Assembly (NCBI RefSeq): GCF_900116405.1
Contig: NZ_FPAQ01000014.1
Location: 1 to 64,000 of the forward strand
Direction of reading: 5' to 3'
DNA length: 64,000 bases
DNA from: Halomonas saccharevitans
Lineage (GTDB): Bacteria > Pseudomonadota > Gammaproteobacteria > Pseudomonadales > Halomonadaceae
Made by a program: the position numbers and the translations under genes. Positions 57,254 to 64,000 of this stretch are shown piece by piece. Below the pieces are notes generated by a model. It did no database searches and was not told where the DNA came from. It worked only from the letters and a program-made list of their open reading frames with translations. Each line of letters opens with the position of its first letter. The stretch's first letter is position 1.

Positions 57254-57316
57254 TGAAAAAGACGTAACGCATTGACTGACTTGGAGATCAATGGATTATG
57301 AGCATCTGGCGGATTG

Positions 57317-57334
57317 TCCCTGTCCCTCCGCCAC
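57317..57334. other. attR of the integrated element
   Basis: The same 18 bp as 50422-50439 (TCCCTGTCCCTCCGCCAC), without the rest of the tRNA. The host terminator follows 9 bp later. Confidence 0.92.
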
Positions 57335-57342
57335 CTTTCGAT

Positions 57343-57370
57343 GAAAACCAGCCCACCGCGGCTGGTTTTC
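57343..57370 (+). terminator. Intrinsic terminator, originally of tRNA-Ser
   Basis: GAAAACCAGCC and GGCTGGTTTTC form an 11-bp stem around a 6-base loop, followed by TTGTTT. It lies just beyond attR and so would have followed the tRNA before integration. Confidence 0.85.
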
Positions 57371-57559
57371 TTGTTTCAGCGCACAGACCACACTGATGGT
57401 GGCGCCGCGGATTGCCCCGCAACGATCTCGTCGTGCCCGGGCGCGAAACATGAGACCCTTCCTCGCTGTCCACCTCGGGGCACCACTGGGAAACGCCCGG
57501 CTGCATCACCCCGCACTCTTGCGCCGCAAGGCTGCCACCCAACAAAGGCCCATCTCGCC

Positions 57560-58114
57560 ATGGCACTGAAGGCAACGATTCATCGGGTACAGCTGCAGGT
57601 CGCCGACATGGACCGGCACTACTACGCCGATCATGCCCTGACCGTGGCGCAACATCCCTCGGAAACCGACGAGCGCATGATGGTCAGGCTGCTGGCGTTT
57701 GCACTGAACGCCGACGAGGCCCTGGCCTTCGGTCGCGGCGTGAGCACCGACGACGAGCCCGACCTGTGGCGCAAGGATCTCACCGGGGAGATCGAACAGT
57801 GGATCCAGCTCGGCCAACCCGACGAGAAGAGTATCCGACGCGCCTGCGGTCGAGCAGGCGAGGTCGTCCTCTACACCTACAGCGGCCATGGCGCCGAGCT
57901 TTGGTGGAACGCACTGGCCGGCAAGATCTCGACCCTCGACAACCTGACGGTGGTCGCCATCGCGCCGGAGACGGTGCAGACGCTTTCCGGCATGGCGGCG
58001 AAGACCATAACCCTGAGCGCCACCCTTCAGGACGACACGGTATGGCTCGCCGACGGCGAGCAGGCCGTCGAGGTCACCCTCGAGGTGCTCAAGGCGGCGA
58101 CCCGGCAGGCGTGA
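57560..58114 (+). CDS. yaeQ: YaeQ family protein
   Basis: 184 residues, normal for YaeQ. MALKATIHRVQLQVADMDRHYYADHALTVAQHPSETDERMMVRLLAFALNA is the family start. GRGVSTDDEPDLWRKDLTGEIEQWIQLGQPDEKSIRRACGRAGEVVLYTYS carries the PD-(D/E)XK-like motif residues. Function unproven; it suppresses RfaH loss in E. coli. The open frame extends to 57314, but the conserved protein starts at 57560. Confidence 0.93.
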   Translation: MALKATIHRVQLQVADMDRHYYADHALTVAQHPSETDERMMVRLLAFALNADEALAFGRGVSTDDEPDLWRKDLTGEIEQWIQLGQPDEKSIRRACGRAGEVVLYTYSGHGAELWWNALAGKISTLDNLTVVAIAPETVQTLSGMAAKTITLSATLQDDTVWLADGEQAVEVTLEVLKAATRQA

Positions 58115-58206
58115 GCGGCCAAGCCCGCTTCTCGCCCCTCCCCGTCGACCCTGATCTTCTTGAACGCATCCATCAGGCTGCCCTCATTGGAGGCGCAGCC
58201 TAGCGC

Positions 58207-59913
58207 TTAATAGAGACGCAGACCCACTCGGGTCACGCGATTGCCCTCCATCGCGCTGACCACCCAGTGGATGCCGTGCCAATCCACGTCGTCGCCGACC
58301 ACGGGATGCCCGCCGACCCGCAGCGAGACGAACTCGGCCAGGGTCATGTCCTGCTCGCCGGGGCTCAGGGTGAGGCCGTAGGCATCGGCGATATCACGCA
58401 TGAAGGCGTCGCCGTCGAAGGTAAAAGTGCCGAAGAAGGCACGCTCGCGCTTGAGCTTGGCGTCCCCATTGAACAGGCGGTTCAGCCCCGGCAGATCATC
58501 GGTGCGGCCGATCACGCAGATCACGTCGCCCAGCCGCAGCCGGGTGCTGCCCTTGGGGTGCAGCATGGCATGCTCGCGGAAAAGCGCCGAGATCAGCGCC
58601 CCAGAGGGGAAACGCAGCAGCCGGATCGGCACGTCCTCGAGGTCGGCATTCTCCACCTCGTAGACGAACATCTCATAGTCGTTCTCCGGGAGAATACCCA
58701 GCGAGCCACGACGGTTGGGCGTGACGGTGGGCGGCAATTCCACCTTCATGCGACGCGCCATCCACGGCAGCGAGCCGCCCTGGATCAGCAGCGACAGCAG
58801 CACCACCGCGAAGGCGACATTGAAGTAGAGCGAGGCATTCTCCACCCCGCCGATCACCGGGAAGATCGCCAGCACGATGGGCACTGCCCCGCGCAGGCCC
58901 ACCCAGGCGATGAAGCCGATCTCCCGCCAGCGGAACTTGAAGAAGGGCTTGACGACGATCAGCACCGCCAGCGGCCGGGCGACGAAGATCAGCGCCAGGG
59001 CCACGAGTAGCGCCGGCAGCGCGAAGTCCATCATCTCGCTGGGCGTGACCAGCAGGCCCAGCACCAGGAAGAGACCGATCTGGGAAAGCCAGGCCAAACC
59101 GTCATGCACCGGCAGGATGAAGGCAAGGTGGCGCCCGGGGCGGTTGCCGATCATCAGGCCGGCCAGGTAGATGGCCAGGAAGCCGCTGCCACCCAAGGCG
59201 CTGGTCAGGCCGAAGACACAGAAACCTAGGCCCAGGGCCAGCAGCGAATAGAGGCCCGGCGCCAGATCCAGCCAGCTCAAGAGCCGCGCACTCAGCCAGC
59301 CGACGCCGAGCCCGATGAGGATCCCCAGGCCGAACTGCTGCACCAGGAAGAGCAGGGTCTCGCCCACCCCACCGATATCGCCGACCAGCACCTCCACCAG
59401 CATCAGGGTCAGGAAGATCGCCATGGGGTCGTTGGTGCCCGACTCGATCTCCAGGGTGGCGCCGACCCGCTCGTTGAGGTTGACGCCGCGCCCACTGAGC
59501 ATCGAGAACACCGCGGCGGCATCGGTGGAGCCCACGATGGCGCCCACCAGGAGCCCCTGCACCAGGCTCAGGTCGAAGACCCACATGGCGAACACGCCGA
59601 CCAGCCCGCCGGTGATGAAGACCCCGAAGGTGGCCAGGGAGAGCGCCGGACGAAAGCCGACGCGAAAGGTCTTGAGACGGGTGCGCAGGCCGCCGTCGAG
59701 CAGGATCATGGCCAGCGCCAGGTGGCCGATCGAAAAGGCCAGGGAGTAGTCGTCGAACTGAATGCCGAGCAGCCCCTCCTCGCCGGCCAGCATCCCTAGC
59801 CCCAGGAAGATCAGCAGCAGCGGTACGCCGGCCATCGAGGAGAGTCGGCTGGCGAGGATGCTCAGGGCCAGCAGGAAGCCACTGAGCAGGAACAGACTGT
59901 TGATCGAATCCAT
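58207..59913 (-). CDS. nhaP2: Potassium/proton antiporter, CPA1 family (NhaP2/CvrA type)
   Basis: 568 residues from the ATG at 59913. About twelve transmembrane helices come first (residues 5-395), with the ion site in ESGTNDPMAIFLTLMLVE. A soluble tail follows: TrkA_C-like (EVENADLEDVPIRLLRFPSGALISALFREHAMLHPKGSTRLRLGDVICVIGRTDDLPGL) and a CorC_HlyC-like end. The NhaP2 group exchanges K+ for H+ and helps growth at low osmolarity or high potassium, apt for a halophile. No partner gene adjoins. Confidence 0.93.
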   Translation of the reverse strand: MDSINSLFLLSGFLLALSILASRLSSMAGVPLLLIFLGLGMLAGEEGLLGIQFDDYSLAFSIGHLALAMILLDGGLRTRLKTFRVGFRPALSLATFGVFITGGLVGVFAMWVFDLSLVQGLLVGAIVGSTDAAAVFSMLSGRGVNLNERVGATLEIESGTNDPMAIFLTLMLVEVLVGDIGGVGETLLFLVQQFGLGILIGLGVGWLSARLLSWLDLAPGLYSLLALGLGFCVFGLTSALGGSGFLAIYLAGLMIGNRPGRHLAFILPVHDGLAWLSQIGLFLVLGLLVTPSEMMDFALPALLVALALIFVARPLAVLIVVKPFFKFRWREIGFIAWVGLRGAVPIVLAIFPVIGGVENASLYFNVAFAVVLLSLLIQGGSLPWMARRMKVELPPTVTPNRRGSLGILPENDYEMFVYEVENADLEDVPIRLLRFPSGALISALFREHAMLHPKGSTRLRLGDVICVIGRTDDLPGLNRLFNGDAKLKRERAFFGTFTFDGDAFMRDIADAYGLTLSPGEQDMTLAEFVSLRVGGHPVVGDDVDWHGIHWVVSAMEGNRVTRVGLRLY

Positions 59914-60068
59914 GGCCGCCTGCCTTGGCTGCGAAAACGCAAAGTATCGCATGTCACGGCCAGCGCGGCGATTTTCGTTGGCGCCCGCGACTGGCCGTGG
60001 TCGACCGCCAGCGGTTAAGCTTGCGCGGCACCGTTGACCGGGTAACGCGCATGGCAGGAGCCCTTTCT

Positions 60069-61277
60069 ATGATTCCCCCCGTTTATCGTCGCTGGCCGAT
60101 CGCCCTGCTGGCAATCATCTGCCTGCTGCCGACCGGACCGGCAGCGGCCGATGCCGCGGCGGCCGATGCCGAACCGCGGAAGGGCTATCCACCGCTGAAC
60201 ACCGAGGTCATGGTGCTGGATCTCGAGGCCCTGGCCGATGAGGCGGCGCGAGAGATCGCGGAGCAACAGGCGATCCGGCGGCGCTATCAGGAGGCGCCGA
60301 GGGGACCGGCGGTCGATACGCCCTCCCGCCCCAGCGTGCCGGCCATCGCCCTGCGCCCGGCGGAGCCCATCGAGCCGCCCCCCGTCACACCGCTCAGCGT
60401 GATGCTGGACTGGACCCCCAGTCCGCGGCATGCCGCGCTGATCGTCGCCCGGGAGCGAGGCCTGTTCGCCAGCCACGGCCTGGAAGTGGCCCTCTCGACC
60501 CCCGCCGACCCGGACGTGCCCATCAAGCTGCTGGCGGCGTCGCGTATCGATCTCGCCCTAGCGCGCCAGCCGCTGCTGCATTTGGGAGTGGATCGCGGGC
60601 TGCCTCTGGTACGGGTCGCCACCCTGGTCGCCATGCCGCTGAGCGCGCTGGTGGTGCGCGAGGATAGCGACATCACCGCGGCGGTCGACCTGGCCGGCTC
60701 GCGGATCGGCCATGCCGACGCCGACAGCCGCGATGTGCTGCTGGCGGCCCTGCTGCACGAGGCCAGCGTGCGCGACGACGAGGTCGAGACCGAGGAGCTG
60801 CACTTCCGCCTCGGCGATGCGCTGCGCGAGGGGCGCGTGGAAGGGGTGATCGGCGCCATGCGCCACCTTCTGCCGCGCCAGCTAGCCGATGAAGGCCTCG
60901 CGACCCGCGTGCTGACCAGCGAAGCCCTAGGGATCCCGCTGCACGACGGCCTGATACTGCTGGCCAATCGCGATCGCCTCGCCGCGCAGCGCGAGGCGAT
61001 CGGCCGGCTGATCGAGGCGCTGGAGGAAGCCTCGGTCTGGATCGCCAACCACCCGGAGGAGGCGTGGACGCTGATCGCCAGCGCCGAGCCAGGCATCGAC
61101 ACCCCGGTCAACCGTGAGGCTTGGCAGCAGATTCGTCCGCGCCTGAGCCTCAGCCCCGCTGCCCTGGACCAGGGGCGCTATCGTCGCTTCGAGGAGTACC
61201 TGCTCGAGGCCGACATCCTGGGAGAGCGTCACCCGGTCTCCCGGCTGGCCGTCGATCCCGGGGCAATCTCTCGCTAA
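60069..61277 (+). CDS. NMT1/THI5-like substrate-binding protein with extended N-terminal linker
   Basis: 402 residues from the ATG at 60069, placed 8 bases after AGGAG (60051 is the alternative). A signal peptide (about 1-27, ending AAADA) is followed by an unusual linker (about 28-115), rich in Ala/Glu/Arg and Pro and partly helical. The binding domain (about 117-390) shows LSVMLDWTPSPRHAALIVARERGLFASHGLEVALS and VKLLAAS-like ligand-loop residues. NMT1/THI5 proteins bind pyrimidine precursors or aromatics. No permease, ATPase or thi gene is near, so the transport partner is missing. Confidence 0.82.
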   Translation: MIPPVYRRWPIALLAIICLLPTGPAAADAAAADAEPRKGYPPLNTEVMVLDLEALADEAAREIAEQQAIRRRYQEAPRGPAVDTPSRPSVPAIALRPAEPIEPPPVTPLSVMLDWTPSPRHAALIVARERGLFASHGLEVALSTPADPDVPIKLLAASRIDLALARQPLLHLGVDRGLPLVRVATLVAMPLSALVVREDSDITAAVDLAGSRIGHADADSRDVLLAALLHEASVRDDEVETEELHFRLGDALREGRVEGVIGAMRHLLPRQLADEGLATRVLTSEALGIPLHDGLILLANRDRLAAQREAIGRLIEALEEASVWIANHPEEAWTLIASAEPGIDTPVNREAWQQIRPRLSLSPAALDQGRYRRFEEYLLEADILGERHPVSRLAVDPGAISR

Positions 61278-61310
61278 GTGCTCCTCCAAATGCTCCGCTG
61301 ACTCCCCCCG

Positions 61311-62090
61311 TCAGCCCTCCAGGGCCTCCAGAAAGCCATTGACCGCCGCCTGAAAGGCCGCCGGCTGCTCGGCATGCAGCCAGTGGCCTGCCTCGAGTGT
61401 CTGGATCTCGGCGCTTGGCAGCACCGCGTGAAGCGCCGGGAGCATCTCGTCGGTCACGTAGCGCGACTGCGCGCCGCGCAGCACCAGAGTGGGCCCCTCA
61501 TAGGCGCCCTCGCCCGCCGGCGCCCCCATGATCGTCTCGTAGTCGTCCTGAATCTCGTCCAGGCCGATACGCGGCCTCAGGATGCCCGCGTCATCGCGTT
61601 CGAGGTTGGTGGCGAGGAACAGGCGCACCGCGGGCTCCTCGACGTGCTCGGCGAGGAGCGCATCGGCCTCGCGCCGGTTGGTCGGCGAGCCCGCCTCGAC
61701 GCGGCGCAGGGCGGCGAAGACGCTGTCGTGGTCATGCCCGTAGGCCACCGGGGCGATATCGGCGACGATCAGCGAGGCCACCCGCTCAGGCGCCAGCCGG
61801 GCCAGGCTGATCACTACCTTGCCGCCCATGGAGTGCCCCAGCAGATGGGCGCGCTCGACATCGAGGCGATCGAGCAGGGCCAGCAGGTCCTCGGCCATGG
61901 CGTCGTAGCCCATCCCGGCCACGTGCGGCGAGCGCCCGTGGTTACGCAGGTCCACGGTGATCACCCGATGGCGCCGCTGCCACTGCCTGGCATGGGAGCG
62001 CCAGTTATCGGCGCTGCCCAGCAGGCCGTGAATGACCACCAGCGGCGTCTCGTCGCCGCCGGTATCGAGGAAATGAAGGTCGGTGGGCAT
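61311..62090 (-). CDS. Alpha/beta hydrolase (YbfF-like esterase)
   Basis: 259 residues from the ATG at 62090. The fold is shown by VVIHGLLGSADNWRS (oxyanion loop), the nucleophile Ser in HLLGHSMGGKVVI, and the C-terminal His in LEAGHWLHAEQPAAF. It is close to E. coli YbfF, a thioesterase or esterase for short acyl chains. It follows yhhQ with 61 bp between, same strand. Confidence 0.9.
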   Translation of the reverse strand: MPTDLHFLDTGGDETPLVVIHGLLGSADNWRSHARQWQRRHRVITVDLRNHGRSPHVAGMGYDAMAEDLLALLDRLDVERAHLLGHSMGGKVVISLARLAPERVASLIVADIAPVAYGHDHDSVFAALRRVEAGSPTNRREADALLAEHVEEPAVRLFLATNLERDDAGILRPRIGLDEIQDDYETIMGAPAGEGAYEGPTLVLRGAQSRYVTDEMLPALHAVLPSAEIQTLEAGHWLHAEQPAAFQAAVNGFLEALEG

Positions 62091-62151
62091 AAAAGCCTCC
62101 TTGCCTAGAGGGTGTCGAGTATCGGGTGCCGGGGTATCCGGTGTCAGAACA

Positions 62152-62835
62152 TCAGGAAGACGCGCGCGCCTCATCCGGCATCACGTCGTCGCTTCCCGTC
62201 ACCGCCACCAGCCGACGGCTGAGCCAGGCCAGCAGCACGCCGTATAGCGGCAGAAAGAACGCCAGGCTGATAGCAAGCTTGATCACGTAGTCGACCCAGG
62301 CGATCTCCGGCCAGTTGGCGGCCATGAAGGGATCGGGGCTGCGGTGGAAGGCGATGGAGAAGAACGCGAAGGTATCGGCAAGGTTACCAAGCACCGTGGA
62401 GACGGCCGGCGCCACCCACCAGGCCTTGAGGGCACGCAGCCGGTCGAAGACCTGCACGTCCAAGAGCTGCCCCAGCACATAGGCCATGAAGCTCGCCAGG
62501 GCGATGCGGGCGACGAACAGGTTCCACTCGCCCAGCGCCTCGAGGCCGGCAAACCCGCCACGGGGAAAGACCACGGATACCACATAGGAGATCACCAGCG
62601 CCGGTAGCATCACGCGCAGGATGATCGCCCGGGCCGGCTCCTTGCCGAACAGGCGCACGGTGAGATCGGTGGCCAGGAAGATGAAGGGGAAGCTGAAAGC
62701 GCCCCAGGTGGTATGAAAGCCCCACAGGGTGAACGGCAGCTGCACCAGATAGTTGCTGGCGGCAATGACCAGAATATGGAAGGCGACCAGCAGCGCCAGG
62801 CAGCGCCGGGTCTGGGTTTCGGACAGCACGAACAT
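62152..62835 (-). CDS. yhhQ: Queuosine precursor transporter YhhQ
   Basis: 227 residues from the ATG at 62835. Six or more helices are present, with ALLVAFHILVIAASNYLVQLPF, then GAFSFPFIFLATDLTVRLFGKEPARAIIL and SFMAYVLGQLLDVQVFDRLR, as in YhhQ (DUF165). YhhQ imports preQ0 and preQ1 for queuosine in tRNA. A probable preQ1-I riboswitch lies before it, which strongly supports the function. The upstream ATG at 62958 would bypass the riboswitch and is unlikely. Confidence 0.94.
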   Translation of the reverse strand: MFVLSETQTRRCLALLVAFHILVIAASNYLVQLPFTLWGFHTTWGAFSFPFIFLATDLTVRLFGKEPARAIILRVMLPALVISYVVSVVFPRGGFAGLEALGEWNLFVARIALASFMAYVLGQLLDVQVFDRLRALKAWWVAPAVSTVLGNLADTFAFFSIAFHRSPDPFMAANWPEIAWVDYVIKLAISLAFFLPLYGVLLAWLSRRLVAVTGSDDVMPDEARASS

Positions 62836-62840
62836 CACGG

Positions 62841-62878
62841 CATCCTTTTTTGGGGAGGGGTGAGGGAACCCTCGTGGA
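62841..62878 (-). promoter_or_regulatory. Probable preQ1-I riboswitch for yhhQ
   Basis: In the yhhQ leader, minus strand: GAGGG can pair with CCCTC (P1), the loop holds TTCCC-TCAC, and then comes a C-rich, A-rich tail ending AAAAAAGGA. The GGA can pair with TCC from the loop as the second, pseudoknot helix, and is also the Shine-Dalgarno, seven bases before the ATG. This is the preQ1-I layout: binding would hide the ribosome site. The gene it controls takes up preQ1 precursors. Pairing was checked by eye. Confidence 0.72.
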
Positions 62879-62964
62879 TCGGCACTCGCGCGTGGCGAGA
62901 ATGGGCCGCGCATTATACGACCTGGCCGCCACCCTGGCCATGCAAGGGCCCGGCCCACATGAGA

Positions 62965-62987
62965 ACGCCGCCCTCCAGGGGCGGCGT
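62965..62987 (-). terminator. Hairpin after prpE
   Basis: ACGCCGCCC and GGGCGGCGT form a 9-bp stem with a TCCAG loop, 30 bp past the prpE stop on its strand. TTCTC follows. Confidence 0.6.
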
Positions 62988-63016
62988 CGTGGCATCACAG
63001 CCGAATCGCGCGGGGC

Positions 63017-64000
63017 TCAGACCTGGCGGGCCTCCTCGGCGGCGCCGACCGCACGCTCCTTCATCGCCTCGTGGACGTCCTGAAGGCTCGCCGGGTCGTC
63101 GATGGTCGAGGGCACGCCGAACTCCTGGCCGTCGGCGATGTTACGCAGCAACTTGCGCAGGATCTTGCCGGAGCGGGTCTTGGGCAGCCGGTCGACCACC
63201 AGCACCTGCTTGAAACAGGCGATAGGGCCGATCTTCTCGCGCACCAGGCCGATCAGCTCGTTCTCCAGCGTCACCTCATCCCCTTCGAAGCCATCCTTGG
63301 GGATCACCAGCCCCACCGGCAGCTGTCCCTTGAGGGCATCGTGAATGCCGATCACCGCGCACTCGGCCACCGCGGGGTGGGCACCCACGACCTCCTCCAT
63401 CTCACCGGTCGAGAGGCGATGGCCGGCGATGTTAATGACGTCATCGGTGCGCCCCATGATGAACAGGTAGCCGTCCTCGTCGAAGTAGCCGCCGTCGCCG
63501 GTGAGGTAATAGCCGGGAAACGCGGCCATGTAGGCACTGTGAAAGCGCTTCGGATCGCGCCACACGCCGGCCAGGCAGCCGGGTGGCAGTGGCTGCTTGA
63601 TCACCACGCTGCCCTGCTCCATGGCACCGGAGGGCTCGCCCTCCCGGTCGAGGATCTGCACGTCAAACCCAGGGACCGGCACGGTAGCGCTGCCGGCCTT
63701 GGTGGGCATCGGCTCGAGGCCGTGCAGGTTGGCGGCGATGGGCCAGCCGGTCTCGGTCTGCCACCAGTGGTCGATCACCGGCACCGTCAACAGGTCATCG
63801 AGCCAGTGGAAGGTCGGCGGATCCAGCCGCTCACCGGCCAGGAACAGCGCCTTGAGGCAGCTGATGTCGTACTGGGCCATCAGCTTGGCGTCAGGATCCT
63901 CCTTCTTGATGGCGCGAAAGGCAGTGGGCGCGGTGAAGAAGCTCGCGACCCTGTACTCGCTGATCAGCCGCCAGAAGGCGCCGGCATCCGGTGTCTTCAC
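63017..64000 (-). CDS. prpE: Propionyl-CoA synthetase, C-terminal part (truncated by window edge)
   Basis: The frame is open from the edge, giving 327 residues of the C-terminal half of an acyl-CoA synthetase. AFWRLISEYRVASFFTAPTAFRAI and HWWQTETGWPIAANL are the substrate and adenylate region. GYYLTGDGGYFDEDGYLFIMGRTDDVINIAGHRLSTGEMEEVV is the hinge. The catalytic lysine is in LPKTRSGKILRKLLRN, the residue acetylated by Pat-type enzymes. It is closest to PrpE, which activates propionate. The Pat-type acetyltransferase of this window could regulate it. Confidence 0.9.
   Translation of the reverse strand: MKTPDAGAFWRLISEYRVASFFTAPTAFRAIKKEDPDAKLMAQYDISCLKALFLAGERLDPPTFHWLDDLLTVPVIDHWWQTETGWPIAANLHGLEPMPTKAGSATVPVPGFDVQILDREGEPSGAMEQGSVVIKQPLPPGCLAGVWRDPKRFHSAYMAAFPGYYLTGDGGYFDEDGYLFIMGRTDDVINIAGHRLSTGEMEEVVGAHPAVAECAVIGIHDALKGQLPVGLVIPKDGFEGDEVTLENELIGLVREKIGPIACFKQVLVVDRLPKTRSGKILRKLLRNIADGQEFGVPSTIDDPASLQDVHEAMKERAVGAAEEARQV

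Larger units (their letters stand above)
50440..57334. mobile_element. tRNA-Ser integrated element, about 6.9 kb
   Basis: Bounded by an exact 18-bp direct repeat at the tRNA 3' end and at 57317-57334. Its integrase gene is next to the right end and faces inward. The same TTTACCACA pair lies at both ends. Genes are a tyrosine integrase, a serine recombinase, an HTH protein, RNase HI, a Rha/KilA-N remnant and unknown proteins. There are no capsid, terminase or replication genes, so it may be a satellite, a small genomic island or a decayed prophage. By eye the sequence is less GC-rich than its surroundings. Confidence 0.88.

Noticed and set aside
60000-60068. TPP riboswitch before the NMT1/THI5-like gene
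   Set aside because: No CTGAGA or the usual P4/P5 sequence in the leader.

Overview
The window looks like a gammaproteobacterial chromosome, most likely Halomonas or a close relative. The DNA is GC-rich with strongly GC-biased third codon positions. Gene sets and orders are typical of that group: the tusDCBE cluster behind yccA, arsC-wrbA-DUF2069, a DUF3305/DUF3306 formate dehydrogenase operon, and a lipoprotein/transglutaminase/ATP-grasp trio. This is inferred from gene content, since no rRNA gene is present. A near-perfect XerC/XerD dif site at 345-372 places the left end at the replication terminus, beside the tail of an IS481-type transposase.

Layout. 1-4.7 kb: IS remnant, dif, and an RND adaptor-pump pair. 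4.9-8.2 kb: retropepsin-like lipoprotein, membrane protein with an inactive transglutaminase domain, and an ATP-grasp ligase. 8.3-9.6 kb: Zur-like regulator, hisI, yidD. 9.6-14.3 kb: a frameshifted Fic gene with three phased upstream repeats, sufE, and a divergent tyrosine recombinase/KfrA-like pair. 14.4-22.7 kb: nfuA, metH, a MATE exporter, a sulfite/nitrite reductase and DUF934. 22.8-25.1 kb: smr and a hipBA module with three evenly spaced operators. 25.2-34.3 kb: housekeeping genes (gamma-glutamylcyclotransferase fold, arsC, wrbA, cytochrome c', cytochrome b561, azlCD, pdxH), then the Pat-type protein acetyltransferase divergent from an HDAC-like deacetylase. 34.5-46.8 kb: regulator, fdhD, the formate dehydrogenase operon with its chaperone, and moaB-moeA. 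46.9-50.3 kb: acpH, the tus genes, yccA and a NUDIX gene.

50.3-57.3 kb is an integrated element of about 6.9 kb in the 3' end of a tRNA-Ser(UGA) gene. It is bounded by an exact 18-bp direct repeat, and each end carries the same pair of TTTACCACA sites. It encodes a tyrosine integrase, a serine recombinase, an HTH protein sharing a repeated module with that recombinase, an RNase HI, a broken Rha/KilA-N gene and unknown genes. No virion genes are visible, so it resembles a small satellite or remnant. The tRNA's likely terminator now lies beyond the far end of the element.

57.5-64 kb: yaeQ, a CPA1 antiporter, an orphan NMT1/THI5-like binding protein, an esterase, the queuosine-precursor transporter yhhQ behind a probable preQ1-I riboswitch, and the C-terminal part of a propionyl-CoA synthetase.

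Themes: formate oxidation joins FdhD, TorD and MoaB/MoeA. Sulfur and Fe-S handling recurs (SufE, NfuA, sulfite reductase, Tus). Protein acetylation and CoA-ligase genes also recur. Three genes appear disrupted or ambiguous: the fic gene, the rha/kilA-N gene and its overlapping antisense ORF.
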